The translations under genes and the position numbers were made by a program. A stretch of 64,000 nucleotides of DNA from positions 20,618,574-20,682,573 of the forward strand of contig OX579633.1 of assembly GCA_951230915.1 (NCBI GenBank), given 5' to 3'. The notes under the pieces were generated by a model, which saw only the letters and a program-made list of their open reading frames with translations, did not search any database and was not told the DNA's origin. This document shows positions 1-10,300 of the stretch, one piece after another; position 1 is the stretch's first letter, and the number at the start of each line of letters is the position of its first letter. Source of the stretch: Antitrichia curtipendula (lineage: Eukaryota; Streptophyta; Bryopsida; Hypnales; Leucodontaceae).

Positions 1-1680
1 TTAGAGGCCTAAAACGACCCCAATTGGACCCTAATTTACAATTCCAGCACATACCGTGACATACATTCTTTTTAGACTTTTCACCCAAAGCAATTTACAT
101 ATCCAAGTTCAACATACATTCAATTTCAAAAGATGTTTTATAACCAAGTGCAATGAAAATTGCAATTGTCCAATTACAAACGAGGAAGCATATACAAAAC
201 CTTCAATTGGCACCTCCTCCTACAGGCAGCCAACCTTCCTCCAAAGAATTGGTCACCATCTCTACCTCCTTGATCCAATTTGGTTTAGACTTAGCTTTTT
301 GGAAAGTTAACTTCACCATCTTCATCCTCCCAAAGTTTCAGATCCATTGATTGTGCTAATCTCTCGCAATTAGGGACCAAAATAGCAGCTTCAACTCCTT
401 GCGACAGGAGACCTTACGTCACTAACTTGACCGCCACTATCTCATTCAAGCTCCGATTCCACCAAGACCTAGCTCGTTTGGAAGCTAGCTTCAAAGTGCT
501 CCTATCCTCCAAAATTCACTTCCATCCAAATTCCCATACTCTTGCAATAGCCCGCCAAAGTTGGATGTTTCAAAATCTTGCGGCAGCACATCACCTCTCG
601 CAAACTTGGCCACCATTTTTTTGTACCAGCTTCAAATCGGGCAAGCCTAGACTCATTGGAAGGCTCACTTGAAGGTGCAACTCCCCTCCAAAATTCAGCT
701 CCATCCGACCTCCCACGTTCCTGCGGTTGCTCGCCAAAGTTGGCGCTCTCCATTTGTTGCGACAGCCTCCTTTTCTCCAACATTTTTCTCATCTAACCTA
801 AACCATTTTCACTTTTCACCTATCTCCCCTCATGAAATGGTGAAACCTACTCGACAAATTGTCCTAAACTTTCTCTCTACTCATTCTACCTCTTAATTTT
901 TTTACTTGTTGTTGCATTTCTCTTCATTTGATTCCCCCAAAACACAAGCACATACCAAAACAACCAAGAGAGTGGAGAGAGAGAGCTCCTAACCCTAATT
1001 CTACCTATAACCAACATCCTAACAACTAATTTTTCCAATCACATTCATCCTCCACTAATTTACTGTTAAAATCGCTAATTTACTGTAAAATGCGCTAAAT
1101 TAGTGAAAATTGCACTAATTTGGTGTAAATCCCCCGAAATTATTGTTTTTTCCTCAATTTTATTGTTTTTACCCTATTTTAGTGTTTCTAACACTATTCT
1201 AGTATTCTAGTAGTAGTTTGAAGTTTACTAACTTGTTTTGTGTTTTTTCATATTTATTATTTTTTGTGGTTTTCATTTTACTTTTAGCTTCATTTCCTAC
1301 TTGTAGTATTTTGGTTTTCATTGTCATTTTATATTTTTGTACTTTCTATTTTTTTGTTTTCATTTTTATATTTTTATACTTGACAATTCTTTTTGTTTTT
1401 TCTAATATCACTTTCCATTTGTAGGATTTTGTTTTCATTTTCTAAACATTTTTTCCAATTGCCTAATTTGGTTACTTTATCAAATCTTGCTTAAAGTCTT
1501 TTTAGTTTTAAATCCCTATTTTTCCCTAGATTTTTTCTATTAATTTTTCCTAATTGCATTTCTAAGTTTTCAACCTAAATTCCTAAAGTTCCTATTCCTA
1601 TCTCACCAAAAACTCCCTAAATTGCAATTATGGCTTAATCCGGAGTACTAACACTTCCGGATGTGCAAATTCAAGCATAA
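1..1680. other. Gene-free AT-rich stretch with degenerate internal repeats
   Basis: No gene is recognised. Positions about 500-565 and 680-745 are diverged copies of one unit (both read like CTCCAAAATTCA then CGCCAAAGTTGG), about 180 bases apart. Positions 1050-1210 hold short degenerate repeats built on CTAATTTACTGTAAAA, followed by a T-rich tract to about 1560. This may be the decayed internal part of a retroelement, but no protein domain or terminal repeat is visible. Confidence 0.4.
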
Positions 1681-1739
1681 TATTTATATTTTCCACAATC
1701 TAAAGAGTGAACCAGTATGGTGGTTCACAACTGCTACAC

Positions 1740-2400
1740 CTAATTGCCAACACATATGGAGGTGATCCACTATTATAGAAATTGTGTCTAAATCAACAGA
1801 AAATAGACAAGAAAGTGTTGATTTTATTTGTCTATTTTTTGTTGATTCGGATGTATTGACTTGTATACTACAAAACAAAAAAGTGTTAATTTGATTGTTC
1901 ATTTGGACAAATACAAAAAGGGTTTTAAGAATAAATTTACAATACTGGCCAATTGGCACCCGACACATGGCAAGTGCCACATCAGCACTTAGGATAAAAA
2001 GTGTTATGCTAACAAGCCACCTAGACAGCCGCCACACAGGCAGGCCAGCTAGGCTAGACTCAAGTCAAGGGGTGTCAAAAGGGATTCAAACCTTGAACCC
2101 CTTTCTTGGTGGAGGAAGGCCCCTGTCCATTGCACCATGCAATGACTTACATATACATGTACGATTAAAGTTTTTATTTTTTTGGTTTTTATTATTTTTT
2201 CCATTTGGTTTGTTAAGTCAGCAGAATTTAGAGTCCGTTTTGACATAGTAGAATAACTTTTTGCAAAAAAATTTGAACTAAGAAAAGTTGTCAAATGAAG
2301 CTAACTTTCATTTCCAAAAAACTGTTTGCAATTTGGAGTCTCCAATTAAATGTATGGACAAAATTCAGAGAGGATGTTTGAAAATATCTTACAACGTTCC
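1740..2400. repeat. Dispersed repeat related to the region at 29180-29850
   Basis: The part from about 2280 to 2390 (containing GAAGCTAACTTTCATTTCC and CAGAGAGGATGTTTGAAAATAT) is a diverged copy of both arms of the fold-back repeat at 29195-29520. The part around 1790-1850 resembles 29760-29850 (a motif around AATCAACAGAAAA). Shared order of pieces suggests one composite element present twice. No coding capacity is seen. Confidence 0.45.
2079..2150 (-). repeat. tRNA-like pol III box pair (possible SINE relic)
   Basis: Read on the minus strand, a TGGTGCAATGGACAGGGG stretch resembling a tRNA A box is followed about 35 bases later by GGTTTGAATCC (plus positions 2082-2092), close to the B-box consensus GGTTCGANTCC. 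No complete cloverleaf is evident, so this is not called a tRNA gene. A similar pair lies on the plus strand at 29608-29670, also beside the shared repeat. A tRNA-derived SINE head is the likeliest explanation. Confidence 0.35.
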
Positions 2401-2689
2401 CTACGCGTTCCCAACATTGGGAGTGTCACCTTTCTTAGACTGCGCCCTCAATTAAAAAAATTGACTTAAATTATTTTTATTTTGAAAAAACCATAACTTT
2501 CACTTTGCATGTCCAAATGCTACAAAACAAAGCCCTTGCACTCCTTTGTGCATAAAAGATATTGAATTTTGAAGTTATTTTGAAGTTGGAAGATTAAAGT
2601 TCTTTTACTTTTATATTTTGGCTATGGCACATGACACACTATAATTATTATTCACCTAGTAGAGTTGGGTTGTATGTATGTTTGTTTAT

Positions 2690-2835
2690 TACGTTGAAAT
2701 CTCCCAGACCATGTATCCTACGGTCGCGTTCTTGGTATTGTTGGAATGCTCTCAGCGAGGAAGGATCTATAGGCTTTGTTTTGTGGTGTTTGGACCTATG
2801 GTATGAAGGTTATAGAATTTTGAAGTTTTTATATG
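2690..2835 (+). repeat. Direct repeat, copy 1 (partner at 4330-4465)
   Basis: This segment and 4330-4465 are diverged copies of one sequence. Both contain CATGTATCC, then GTATTGTTGGAA, then GGTGTTTGGA and a similar tail. Copy 2 ends next to the left terminus of the TTAA element at 4477. No protein is recognised in either copy. Confidence 0.55.
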
Positions 2836-4329
2836 TAAAAAATTAGAAAATTAATTCTTCTTTTGATTGTGGAAGCAACAAAAGGTACACTATTCTTCTG
2901 TACCTTAAATTACAATGTTTATTTGTTTGTTTTTAGACTTCACCTCCTAGGTTAAGGCCAAGTATGGAGATAAACTTAAAAGAAGTCTCTTGAAATTCCA
3001 AGCTTCATAGTAAATTTGTGAAGTGGAATTTTGACCAAGTAATGCTTTGAGTATGCAAATAGCTAAAAGCCTTATTCATATGTGAAAAGGATATAAAATC
3101 ACATATATAGACTAAATGGTACTTCTAATATAAAGTACATGTGATTTTGACAAACCAACTACCACCATTGCCACATCTCATAATATTTATTTCCCTAGAT
3201 TTGGCTTACATTGGAATGATAGCCATGGGCAAGTGGTGCATCCTCATTAAATTATGGGTGATAATTTGGAGGGAGGAGAATTAATGTAAGTAACAAAAGT
3301 TTAATTTGGACAATTGGAGCCATACGTCAAGCTGCATGGACTGCCAACTTGCTCTCCCAAACTCATTCCCTGACTGGACTGTTGGACAGGGTGAAAAGCA
3401 ACTAGAGGTCTAAAGACTTACTCCCTCTTTCCTCCACTCAGGATTGTTGCTACAGCTGCGGAAGTTTAGGCTGTATTTGGGCCAACTTTGAGTGCATATA
3501 CCAATATTATTTACAAAATTGTTGGTGGTGGTTTGTCAATTGCATAGATCTTCTACATAATATGGCATAGACTTCTACTAACCATCAGGTTGTAAGGTAG
3601 TTGAGTTTGTTTTTATAGAAAATTGTTTTGCATATTTGATTTAGGTTTACTTCTTGTAATAGCAATAACAAGCGTTTATGGATTGTAGACACCTGATGTT
3701 CCTCACTAACCCTACATTGACTTGTGTGGTTGTTGGGATGGACACATGTGAGGTCCATGACTTCTTGAAGCACTCCAAAATCACCTTTGCAAGATGTGAT
3801 GTAGATTGTAATCTTACAATTTCTTATTTCTTTAAGATTAAGAAGTGGTTGGATGTCTTATTTTCAAGCTTGGACGGTAACGAGCATATTTTCTCCATTT
3901 GAATTGACTCTCCGTATTCCATTTGAAATTGGCTCTTTGTATTCCATTGCATCGTTGGCTTGAATTGGTATCTACATTGAAGTCATAGTTTGGTACTTGA
4001 GTTGTTAGAACTGGACATACTGATTGAAACATGTGACTTAGATTGGGCCAAAATTACAAGACAGGTTAGTGGGACTAAATATCACCATGTTGTCAAAACT
4101 TGACCACAGCTTTGTTTGTGTCTGTAGTTCCATGGTATACAACAATATGAAGATCATCTCAATAGAGTAAAATGTTGTAGTAGTGAACTAGTAGCCATCT
4201 CAAAATATGGATGCAACAAACAATTAACATCCAAGTACAAAGAATGAATCAAAAAATAAAATGGGAATCAAAGTAGTACCTTGAAGCTTCAAGGATGTTC
4301 CAGAAAAGTATTGTTTGTTTGTTTGTTAT
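2836..4329. other. No gene recognised
   Basis: AT-rich sequence with only short open frames (the longest about 74 codons) lacking recognisable motifs, splice context or composition change. No terminal inverted repeats were found. Confidence 0.4.
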
Positions 4330-4465
4330 GGTGAATTCTCTATAATCATGTATCCCATGGTTGCATTCTCTGTATTGTTGGAAAGCTCTTTGTGAGGAGG
4401 GGTGCGCGGACTTGGTTTGGTGGTGTTTGGATCTATTATGTGAAAGTTAGTGAATTTCAAAATTA
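4330..4465 (+). repeat. Direct repeat, copy 2 (partner at 2690-2835)
   Basis: Diverged second copy of the segment at 2690-2835, in the same orientation and separated by about 1.6 kb. It ends just before the TTAA at 4473-4476 that flanks the next element. Confidence 0.55.
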
Positions 4466-4476
4466 TTATGAATTAA

Positions 4477-6319
4477 CTCCTAAAGTCCCAAGGCCTCTTT
4501 CCATCAAAACCCACTCAAAACTGCCATTCTGTAGCAAAGAGCAAAAAAAAAATTTTAATGTTTTTTTTGCATATCTAACCATAGGATCTTCTACTAGACT
4601 AGTATAAGGTGTGTGGAGGAAATTTCACAAATTTTGACCATACAGGTTGCAAGATATTTGTATTTTAAAGTGAAGGAAATAAGTTTTTTTGCAACTTGCT
4701 TAACCCCTAAAGGACCATCATGCGGTTTTTGGCACTATAAAAAATTTGGGCAGGTACTTGTGACTAGAGATTTTCATATTCTTGGCTAAAATTTTAGTAG
4801 AAGATGGATGCAAGGAGCACCTTTCATATGCACTAAATTTCATGACATTTGAAAATAGGAGTCAAAAGTTATGGCCAAATATGTTACTTTTTTTCGTAAT
4901 TGGGCAGTCCGGGCAGATCAGAGAAATCACTTTTTTCAAAAATAAAAATTTGAAATTGGTTTTTTAGAATTATATACACGTGGAAAGCTTTGAATCATTC
5001 CATTTCGACCAATGAATCAAAAGTTATGAGGATTTTTAGTTTGCAGGCAGTTATAGATTCTCTACTCTGAAATAAACTTTGAGCTGTTTATTTAACTCAA
5101 TTTTTAATATTTTTTGAAAAAAAAAAATTCATAGGATGTAGGTTGTTTATTACAACATTACAACCATCGGGATTTACATTTTTAAATTCCATAATTAAAT
5201 TCTTAACAATTTAGTATTTTGGATCATTCTCTACTTCTTTCTACTTACTATTTTTTTTGTATATGTTGTACAATATCAAATGATTTGAAAATTTTTAAGC
5301 ATGTAGAGAACTTGTTTAGGAAAAAGAATTCAAAGATGAACCACCATCTTGGACATTTTTTCATACAAATGTGACCTTGTGAAGTGCAGCTGCCCTGTTT
5401 TTTGCAGGGACAAAAAAAAGATTTTTGCCAATTCAAATGCTAATATCTTCCAATCCGCATGGTGGAAAATTCTGAAATTTTTTCGACATCTTCTAAAACT
5501 AATTTACTATAAGATCCTATGGCTACATGTGTCAAAAAAGTTTTTTTTTCCAAAATTTTGGTACTTGTACTAAAAATGGAAGTTTTGGAGTGTTTTGGTG
5601 AAAACATAGTCATAGAACTTTAGGGGTTAATTACATTTTTTTGGCTTTGAACCTTCTGAACTTATAATTTTTGCTCTACTGATTTTGATTTTTTAGTTTT
5701 ATATGATAGTAAAATGAGTTGAGAGTCAAAAAAAAAAAATTCAGAAAACACACACTTAGTTTATTCATTAAAAGTTTATTAAATAATAGGTTCAAGATTG
5801 AAGGAAAATCTAAATTGTTAATAGCTGTAAGATGAAATTGAATTACACTAATGTCAACGGTGAGATTGTTCTAGCAAGAGATTTTAACCTTGTAAAATTT
5901 TATTTTTTGAAAAATTATGAAAATTGAGGTAAAAAATGAATCCTATAAGTTAATTTGTCAAGAAGATGCTCAAACTGCCCGAAAAGCAAGAATGTCCATA
6001 ACTTTCACATAAAATATCCAAATGGAATAAATCAAAGCTTCCCATGTACATAAAAATATAATCTATGAAATTTTTAAATTTTCTTTTTTTACTTTTAGAT
6101 CTTTTGAAGGTCTTTTTCTGTCCACCGAACTAGAAAAGGACTTTTTGTGTCATAATTGTTGCTCCTAGGCTCCTATTAAAATAAGAATTATATTTTTGGA
6201 AAGCTAATGTGTTTTTCTATCTTCACTAAAAATTTCAAAAAATCATGACAAATATTGAGACCACAGGAGCTTGCCTGAAATTCATTTTGTCCCTGGATGG
6301 GACAATGGGACTTTGAGGG
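4477..6319. mobile_element. TTAA-flanked piggyBac-like non-autonomous element, family 2 copy a
   Basis: The left end reads TTAA (4473-4476) then CTCCTAAAGTCCC. The right end reads GGGACTTTGAGGG then TTAA (6320-6323). The termini are imperfect inverted repeats and the TTAA is duplicated. Its interior aligns with the copies at 15738, 17290, 25852 and 32196: a shared start with a CTCAAAACTGCC-like tract, and a shared end with a small palindrome (6289-6303) just inside the right terminus. It is about 920 bp longer than its relatives because another TTAA element (4704-5626) sits inside it. No transposase frame exists, so it is non-autonomous. Confidence 0.75.
4704..5626. mobile_element. TTAA-flanked piggyBac-like element, family 1 copy a, nested
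   Basis: TTAA (4700-4703) is followed by CCCCTAAAGGACC, and CTTTAGGGG is followed by TTAA (5627-5630). Removing the element with one TTAA restores CTTGC-TTAA-TTACATTTTTT, which aligns with the uninterrupted paralogue near 32420 (CTTGC-TTGA-CTAGATTTTTT). That shows the insertion target and duplication directly. A 934-bp relative lies at 20076-21009. No coding capacity. Confidence 0.82.
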
Positions 6320-6323
6320 TTAA

Positions 6324-8860
6324 AAGTTTTGAAAAGTACTTTTACTTTTATTTTATACGGAGTATCATACTTGTTATCTTTGTCTCTGAAAGTGCAGTCG
6401 GATGTCTGCTCGCAAGAAGCACGGATTCGCTCTGCAGGCTTTCGCCCGGTCAGCTTTTCAACAATCTCTTTGCATCCATTGACAACGCCATTTAATTTTG
6501 TTTCAGATGGTGTCCAATGTTGCGCGTTCTACCCCATTGGAGTCATTTGATCTTGGATTTCAACAGGGACTGTAGGAGAAGGCATGTAAATCAGGCAGCC
6601 CTAGAAGTAAAGGTAGCCACACCGAAATGACACACTGGAAGTGCTGCCGAGAGTAGTTTCTGTTGTTAGAGTGACCACGTTTGTTAGTAATTCTTGTCTG
6701 CGATTGCAAGGGGATTCCAATGCACGAAAGATTGTGAAATTTGGATACTGTATGCAAAAGTTTTAAGTTTTAAGTTTAGAGTAGATAACCTAGAACCAGC
6801 AAACGCTCTACGTGTATATTTTATATACTCATCATGCAAGATTTTAGGGTGTCGCATGCATTTAGGTACATCTCGCAATTCGGTAGCTCTACCTTAGTTG
6901 AAGTGCAAAGTTGTATGTTATTGAGAGGGCTATGACGAGTTATTGGAAACAATTATGGTGTAGGTTGAGGCAGCAATGGTGTCTCGCTTTGAATTTGAAA
7001 GTGATTGAATAAACGTAACTGAGGTGTAGCTGAAAACCTGAGTCGTACGTAACGGAACAATAGAGTGTTTTGAGCTGTGCAAGCAGGTCTGAAAACCATG
7101 GACATCAACAGGTGCGTCAAACAGCAAATATGGCGGTAAGAAAGAATCTTTGTAATTTCCTAGTTTCGCTTCCACGTATTGGAAAGAAGAAAATTGTCTC
7201 TAAGCTGATTGCTATTGGAATGTTTGAACGCGTTAGAGGAATTGAAATGAAAATGCTTGGGGTTCAGACGGTAATAAATTTGGGATTTATATATTTTTGG
7301 ATATCTGCATATGTTCTGAGTCCAACACGAAAAGTCTACATTTCTTCCCATCTGTCATGTCGTTTGTTGTTAATGTACTGACAGCTTTTGTATCTTGGAA
7401 ACACTAGGAGTGACAATCCTGGAAAAATATCCGACCTACAACTGGTGAGTGGAAATGTGCTGAGAAATTGCTTTAGTACTGTTCAGGCTAGAAATTGCAA
7501 AGTTGCTCTGCTGAGACATGGGTTTTGGTGAAAATTGATTGCTTCAAGAATTTTTAGACAACATCTTTGAGATAAGCGTGATGAAATTCATAGGGAAACC
7601 TCCCCATGATTCATTAGGAGATCTGTCTATGGTCACTTGCTTGTACGTACTTGGAGCTGATCCTGTTACTATCAAAATATGTGGCTCACAACCTTCCAAA
7701 TCTTTTGACGAAGTGAAGGTATCAATTGTGGTTTGTGCGGTAGTTGACGGATGAGCTCGGAGTACTAACGTCTGGAGAGGTCCAAGTAGCAGTAAAGGCC
7801 GTGGGCTTAAATTTTGCTGATAGTACATCAACAACCCTTCTTTTTGTCTGACTTCCTATGTGGGTATGCCGATTTAATGCTATTTTGATCATTTGGATGT
7901 GGAGTTTAGTAGTGGAAGATCTACTCCCTACAGTTATTCTAGAAAAATCTAGGCGCATAACAAATTGGCAGAAAACCTTCCCAATTGTAATGCCATTTAA
8001 GGCAATTAGAAGAATGGTCCAAATTTTTAGCACTAGAGCAGTTCCAAAAAGAGGGAAATTTGTCAATTTTGCTACCTATTTTCAACATGTGTTACTTCAT
8101 AGTTGACTTCCATACTTTCATGCCTAGTTGGGGGGACTAGAAGCTATAGTAACTACACAATCCTTAGCAAGGATCAAATTGTTATATAGTTTTTAGAGCA
8201 TGGTATTTGCAAATTCTTTTGTTTCAAGGTGTTCGAACTAGCTTCAGTTGCTATTAATTAAATTGTAGATAATCAATTTCTTGCTCCACCAAATTTAATT
8301 TGGGGCAAAGATATTTGGAAACCCCATATTTATTTTGGAACTAGGGGGTACAAGGTGAATAAGTTTTTTTTAATGCAATCTTGAATTAGATAATCTGTGC
8401 ATACTAACTAAGGACCAAAGAAGAGACAACTTTTACGACTTTACAATACCCCTAATATCAAATACTAAATTCATGAATGTAAATGAACTGAAATTCTGAA
8501 AATGTAAAATGAATTAGAATTTGACAACTGAAAATGAATTGAGCACTGAAATTTCCAAAGTAAAAATGAAGTGAAAATTCTCAAATGCACTAAAAAATCA
8601 GAAAAATGGAATAACCCAACTCAATATAAAAATCCACAAGCAAAACTGAAAATGAAGCGAAGAAATCCAACTCAATATTAAATGAAAGAAACAAATTAAA
8701 TAAGAAATGCATAATCTCCAATGGAAATGAAATCAAAAGAACCCGAGTGCAAATGAATTAAATAAACTCAAATGGACATGAAATGAAAATGAAAAAAAAT
8801 GACAGTTCAAAACTTGAAGCAAAAAAATGAGAATTTATTCAGAAGTGAAACCGGAATGAC
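6324..8860. other. No confident gene; scattered weak open frames
   Basis: Composition is somewhat richer in G+C around 6380-6720 and 7030-7100 than in the flanks. On the minus strand a frame of about 45 codons (about 6500-6365) is open but has no recognised domain. The ORFs at 7070-7381, 7544-7834 and 7722-8066 show no family signature. Positions 6650-6790 hold one copy of the dispersed repeat that is amplified in the AldO intron. From 8460 to 8830 the sequence is A-rich and simple (GAAATGAA-like). Decayed gene fragments are possible but not demonstrated. Confidence 0.35.
6650..6790 (+). repeat. Dispersed repeat with TTTGGATACTGTATGCAAAAG core
   Basis: The segment contains TTTCTGTTGTTAGA, then CCAATGCACGAAAGATTGTG, then a TTTGGATACTGTATGC core. 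The same order recurs three times in tandem in intron 1 of the AldO gene (38680-39190), and the core alone recurs near 31500-31555 and 40045-40105. Confidence 0.55.
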
Positions 8861-8867
8861 AATTTAA

Positions 8868-9180
8868 CCTCTACATGCCCGAGGCCTTTTTTGAGCTTCC
8901 AGGAATTTGCTTCAAATTGAACAAAATATCAACAATTTGATAAGTTGAATCAGTTTTTTTTAAAATTGTATTCATACAATTTAAACTAGACATTTTAGAA
9001 ATCACATAAGAAAAAAAAACGCAACAAAATCACTTATGAGTCAAGATTGCAATGGACACCCTTGTACAAAAACTTGAATAGAAAATTGGATTTTGATGCT
9101 AAAACTAGACTTCAAAAAGAAATTTTCAAAAACATAAACTACTAACAAATAGCAACTTGGTTAGGTTTTATTTAACTTCA
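8868..9180 (-). mobile_element. Truncated TTAA element, family 4 copy b
   Basis: TTAA (8864-8867) is followed by CCTCTACATGCCCGAGG, which matches the reverse complement of the right end of the family 4 element at 21249-21897. The interior aligns with that element in inverse orientation down to about 9175 (AGCAACTTGGTTAGG). The opposite terminus is missing, so the copy is truncated. Confidence 0.6.
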
Positions 9181-9182
9181 CA

Positions 9183-9300
9183 AGTACAACTTTTCATCTT
9201 TGGAATTTTGTTGTAAAAAGGGGAGGTCTTCTACAATAGTTCGAATTCCAATGAGTGCTTTTGCTATTTCTTTGGCAATCATGGGCCAGAAAACGCCCTC
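9183..9300 (-). repeat. Dispersed repeat shared with 17105-17210
   Basis: Both segments share TCTTCTACAAT then TCCAATGAG in the same order, with comparable spacing and many substitutions. On the minus strand both encode a similar short peptide (IGxxTIVEDLPF), hinting at a decayed coding ancestor. No family is recognised. Confidence 0.4.
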
Positions 9301-9404
9301 AGCTTCGTTTATGGGGTAAGGGTTAAGGATAACTTCCAACTGAAAACAAAATGATAACTTCAAAAATGCAAACCTAAGCGAAAATCTTAAATTCTACGAG
9401 CCAA

Positions 9405-9878
9405 TTAATTCAATGTAGCAAGTGCGTTTATTTCTGGGTAGTTCATCTGCAGACCATCCCCGAAGATGATAAATTGTTTCGGAGCAGCTCCTAATTCCAC
9501 CCTGCTTTCGAATGCAGAAATCAGTCGCAGAACAGATAGACCAAAAAGAGAGGCCCGAGAATCAACCAGTGACAGAATACAGTACCACACTGATGACATC
9601 ACGGAATGAATGAACTCGGCTAACAAAGCTGAATCTCCACTAATAGCTAGGAAGGGCAATGCGACCACGAAAAGAAACACAAGAACAAACTGACACCTCA
9701 GGACAACTGTGAAAGTAACATAAACATGCTCAAAATCTCCTGAATATTGAGTTACACATGACAACCAAATTGTGCCTCTAGAGGGCAGGGCCACTTCTTG
9801 ACCGCCCCTGGAGGCTCCATAATCTTGACCATTTGTCACTGAAGCCATTAACACCAGAAGAGCACGAACTAGCTTCAC
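9405..9878 (-). CDS. Hypothetical ORF, 157 codons, doubtful
   Basis: An open frame on the minus strand, starting 423 bases beyond the stop codon of the eIF4B-related gene in the same direction. The predicted protein begins with a short hydrophobic stretch (residues 1-15) and has a second strongly hydrophobic stretch at about residues 53-80 that could span a membrane. I recognise no domain. It could instead be the 3' untranslated region of the upstream gene or a chance frame, and no TATA box or splice structure was identified. Low confidence. Confidence 0.2.
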   Translation of the reverse strand: MKLVRALLVLMASVTNGQDYGASRGGQEVALPSRGTIWLSCVTQYSGDFEHVYVTFTVVLRCQFVLVFLFVVALPFLAISGDSALLAEFIHSVMSSVWYCILSLVDSRASLFGLSVLRLISAFESRVELGAAPKQFIIFGDGLQMNYPEINALATLN

Positions 9879-10300
9879 AAGGTGAGTAAAAATGAACTAC
9901 GGTACTTCTTCACTAGCCCCCACTGCAAGTTCCACTCACTAACTACAATAAGCAGACATGTAGTCTGAAATTGACCTCTCGTTGACTAACAAAAACAAAG
10001 GATTCAGGCAGCACTTGGCCAAATTTCACACTTGGGAGTAATGTATGTTCAAGAGCACAAGGGCACAGTGCAAACGTCATCATAGCTTCCACTTACAAGC
10101 CCTATAAACCCATCATCAAGCTCCAACAATAAGCTACTAACAGTGATATCACTCTAACCTAACCAACGTCTATGGTCCCGCAAGATGCACACGCTCTTCT
10201 TCTGAATGATTCCTACACTTGTAAGTAAGTTCCTCAGTCGTCTATATGATTTGATTGTGAGGAGGAAGTCAGAGTATAAAACAATTGGATTAGAATGGTT

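Noticed and set aside
1766..1790. CACTATTATAGAAATTGTG as another CACTA left end
   Set aside because: No matching right terminus was found within a plausible distance.
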